This document shows positions 54,778-55,084 of a stretch of DNA of 55,084 bases, one piece after another. Positions within the stretch are counted from its first letter, which is position 1; the number at the start of each line of letters is the position of its first letter. Where the stretch lies: contig JAEPMY010000008.1 of the NCBI GenBank assembly GCA_017643685.1, positions 1-55,084 of the forward strand, given 5' to 3'. The DNA comes from Sneathiella sp. Its GTDB lineage: Bacteria > Pseudomonadota > Alphaproteobacteria > Sneathiellales > Sneathiellaceae. Under the pieces are notes generated by a model. It was not told the DNA's origin. It ran no database searches and saw nothing but the letters and a program-made list of their open reading frames with translations. A program made the translations under genes and the position numbers.

Positions 54778-55084
54778 TTACCTGACAGGTACTGATCCAT
54801 TGGTCGCATCTGTAAGAGACGTCCAATGGGTCAGGAAGTTCCGGCACCATTTATCCATTTCGCCGTCATGGCGCATCCGGTCGCGGATTTGCGCCTCTGC
54901 GGGCTGCGCACCCGGCTCGCTCAGCATATGGGAGGCTTTTCGCAGCCATTTCCGGTTCATGGCTTCGGTGACTTCTGGATGAAATTGGATGCCGTAGGCA
55001 TTTGTGCCATAGCGGTAAGCTTGGTTTGGAAAAGCGTCCCCGCGGGCCAGAAGCACACCGCCTCGCGGCAGGTCGAAGCCTTCC
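54778..55084 (-). CDS. Class I glutamine amidotransferase-like protein, C-terminal part (5' end outside window)
   Basis: The frame is open at the window edge, so only about 102 C-terminal residues are seen. LPRGGVLLARGDAFPNQAYRYG followed by YGIQFHPE holds the histidine and glutamate of the Cys-His-Glu triad; the Cys would lie upstream of the window. It resembles GMP-synthase-like amidotransferases acting as stand-alone proteins, for example on gamma-glutamyl compounds. The donor partner is not visible. Confidence 0.85.
   Translation of the reverse strand, partial: EGFDLPRGGVLLARGDAFPNQAYRYGTNAYGIQFHPEVTEAMNRKWLRKASHMLSEPGAQPAEAQIRDRMRHDGEMDKWCRNFLTHWTSLTDATNGSVPVR

Overview
The window reads as a stretch of ordinary chromosome from a free-living alphaproteobacterium. 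The evidence is the tightly packed block rplU-rpmA, obgE, proB, proA, nadD, rsfS, rlmH, gpmI, envC-like, ctpA, DUF610-type protein, rppH, an arrangement typical of that class. A Zur/Znu operon, a PutA controlled by an Lrp-type regulator and a PlcP/Agt lipid-remodelling pair fit the same group. I cannot fix the genus from sequence alone. I see no tRNA, rRNA, CRISPR array, insertion sequence, prophage or defence island.

Layout. 1-3560: the end of a flavin monooxygenase, a membrane histidine kinase, and a convergent PilZ-methyltransferase fusion, separated by a shared terminator. 3836-15940 (minus strand): the housekeeping block, covering mRNA 5'-end processing, cell-wall amidase activation and proteolysis, glycolysis, ribosome maturation, NAD and proline synthesis, and ribosomal proteins L21/L27. 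A good sigma70 promoter precedes rplU and a terminator separates rpmA from obgE. 15941-16273 holds an unusual nested inverted repeat.

16274-20276: an acyl-CoA related group (MaoC hydratase, a frameshifted TauD/TfdA-type dioxygenase, an acyl-CoA carboxylase beta subunit and a LysR regulator). 20432-26372: an apparent operon of a TRAP transporter (DctP-Q-M), a DUF2848 protein, an amidase-signature enzyme and an M24-fold protein that has lost metal ligands. It looks like uptake plus C-N bond hydrolysis of an unknown small molecule. 26373-26684 carries short direct repeats. Then come an MscS channel, the zur-znuC-znuB zinc operon with a Zur-box-like palindrome over its promoter, an NTF2-like protein, a DASS-type permease, and a divergent putR/putA pair.

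36829-42086: a CHASE hybrid kinase facing a PAS kinase-CYTH pair. 42241-45145: a GT4 glycosyltransferase and a PlcP-type metallophosphoesterase, divergent from a diacylglycerol-kinase-like gene. This fits phosphate-limitation lipid remodelling (phospholipid to DAG to glycolipid, with DAG recycled by the kinase). 45204-55084: an MFS transporter, nitronate monooxygenase, PPP-type phosphatase, MsbA-like exporter, a CobC-like phosphatase overlapping cobT tail to tail, a peroxiredoxin-like protein, a two-domain cold-shock protein with terminator, a CaiB/BaiF CoA-transferase and the end of a class I glutamine amidotransferase.

The least described items are the TRAP/DUF2848/amidase/M24 cluster, the PilZ-methyltransferase fusion and the nested repeat at 16037-16158. 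Functions are read from motifs and gene context only; no database search was possible.
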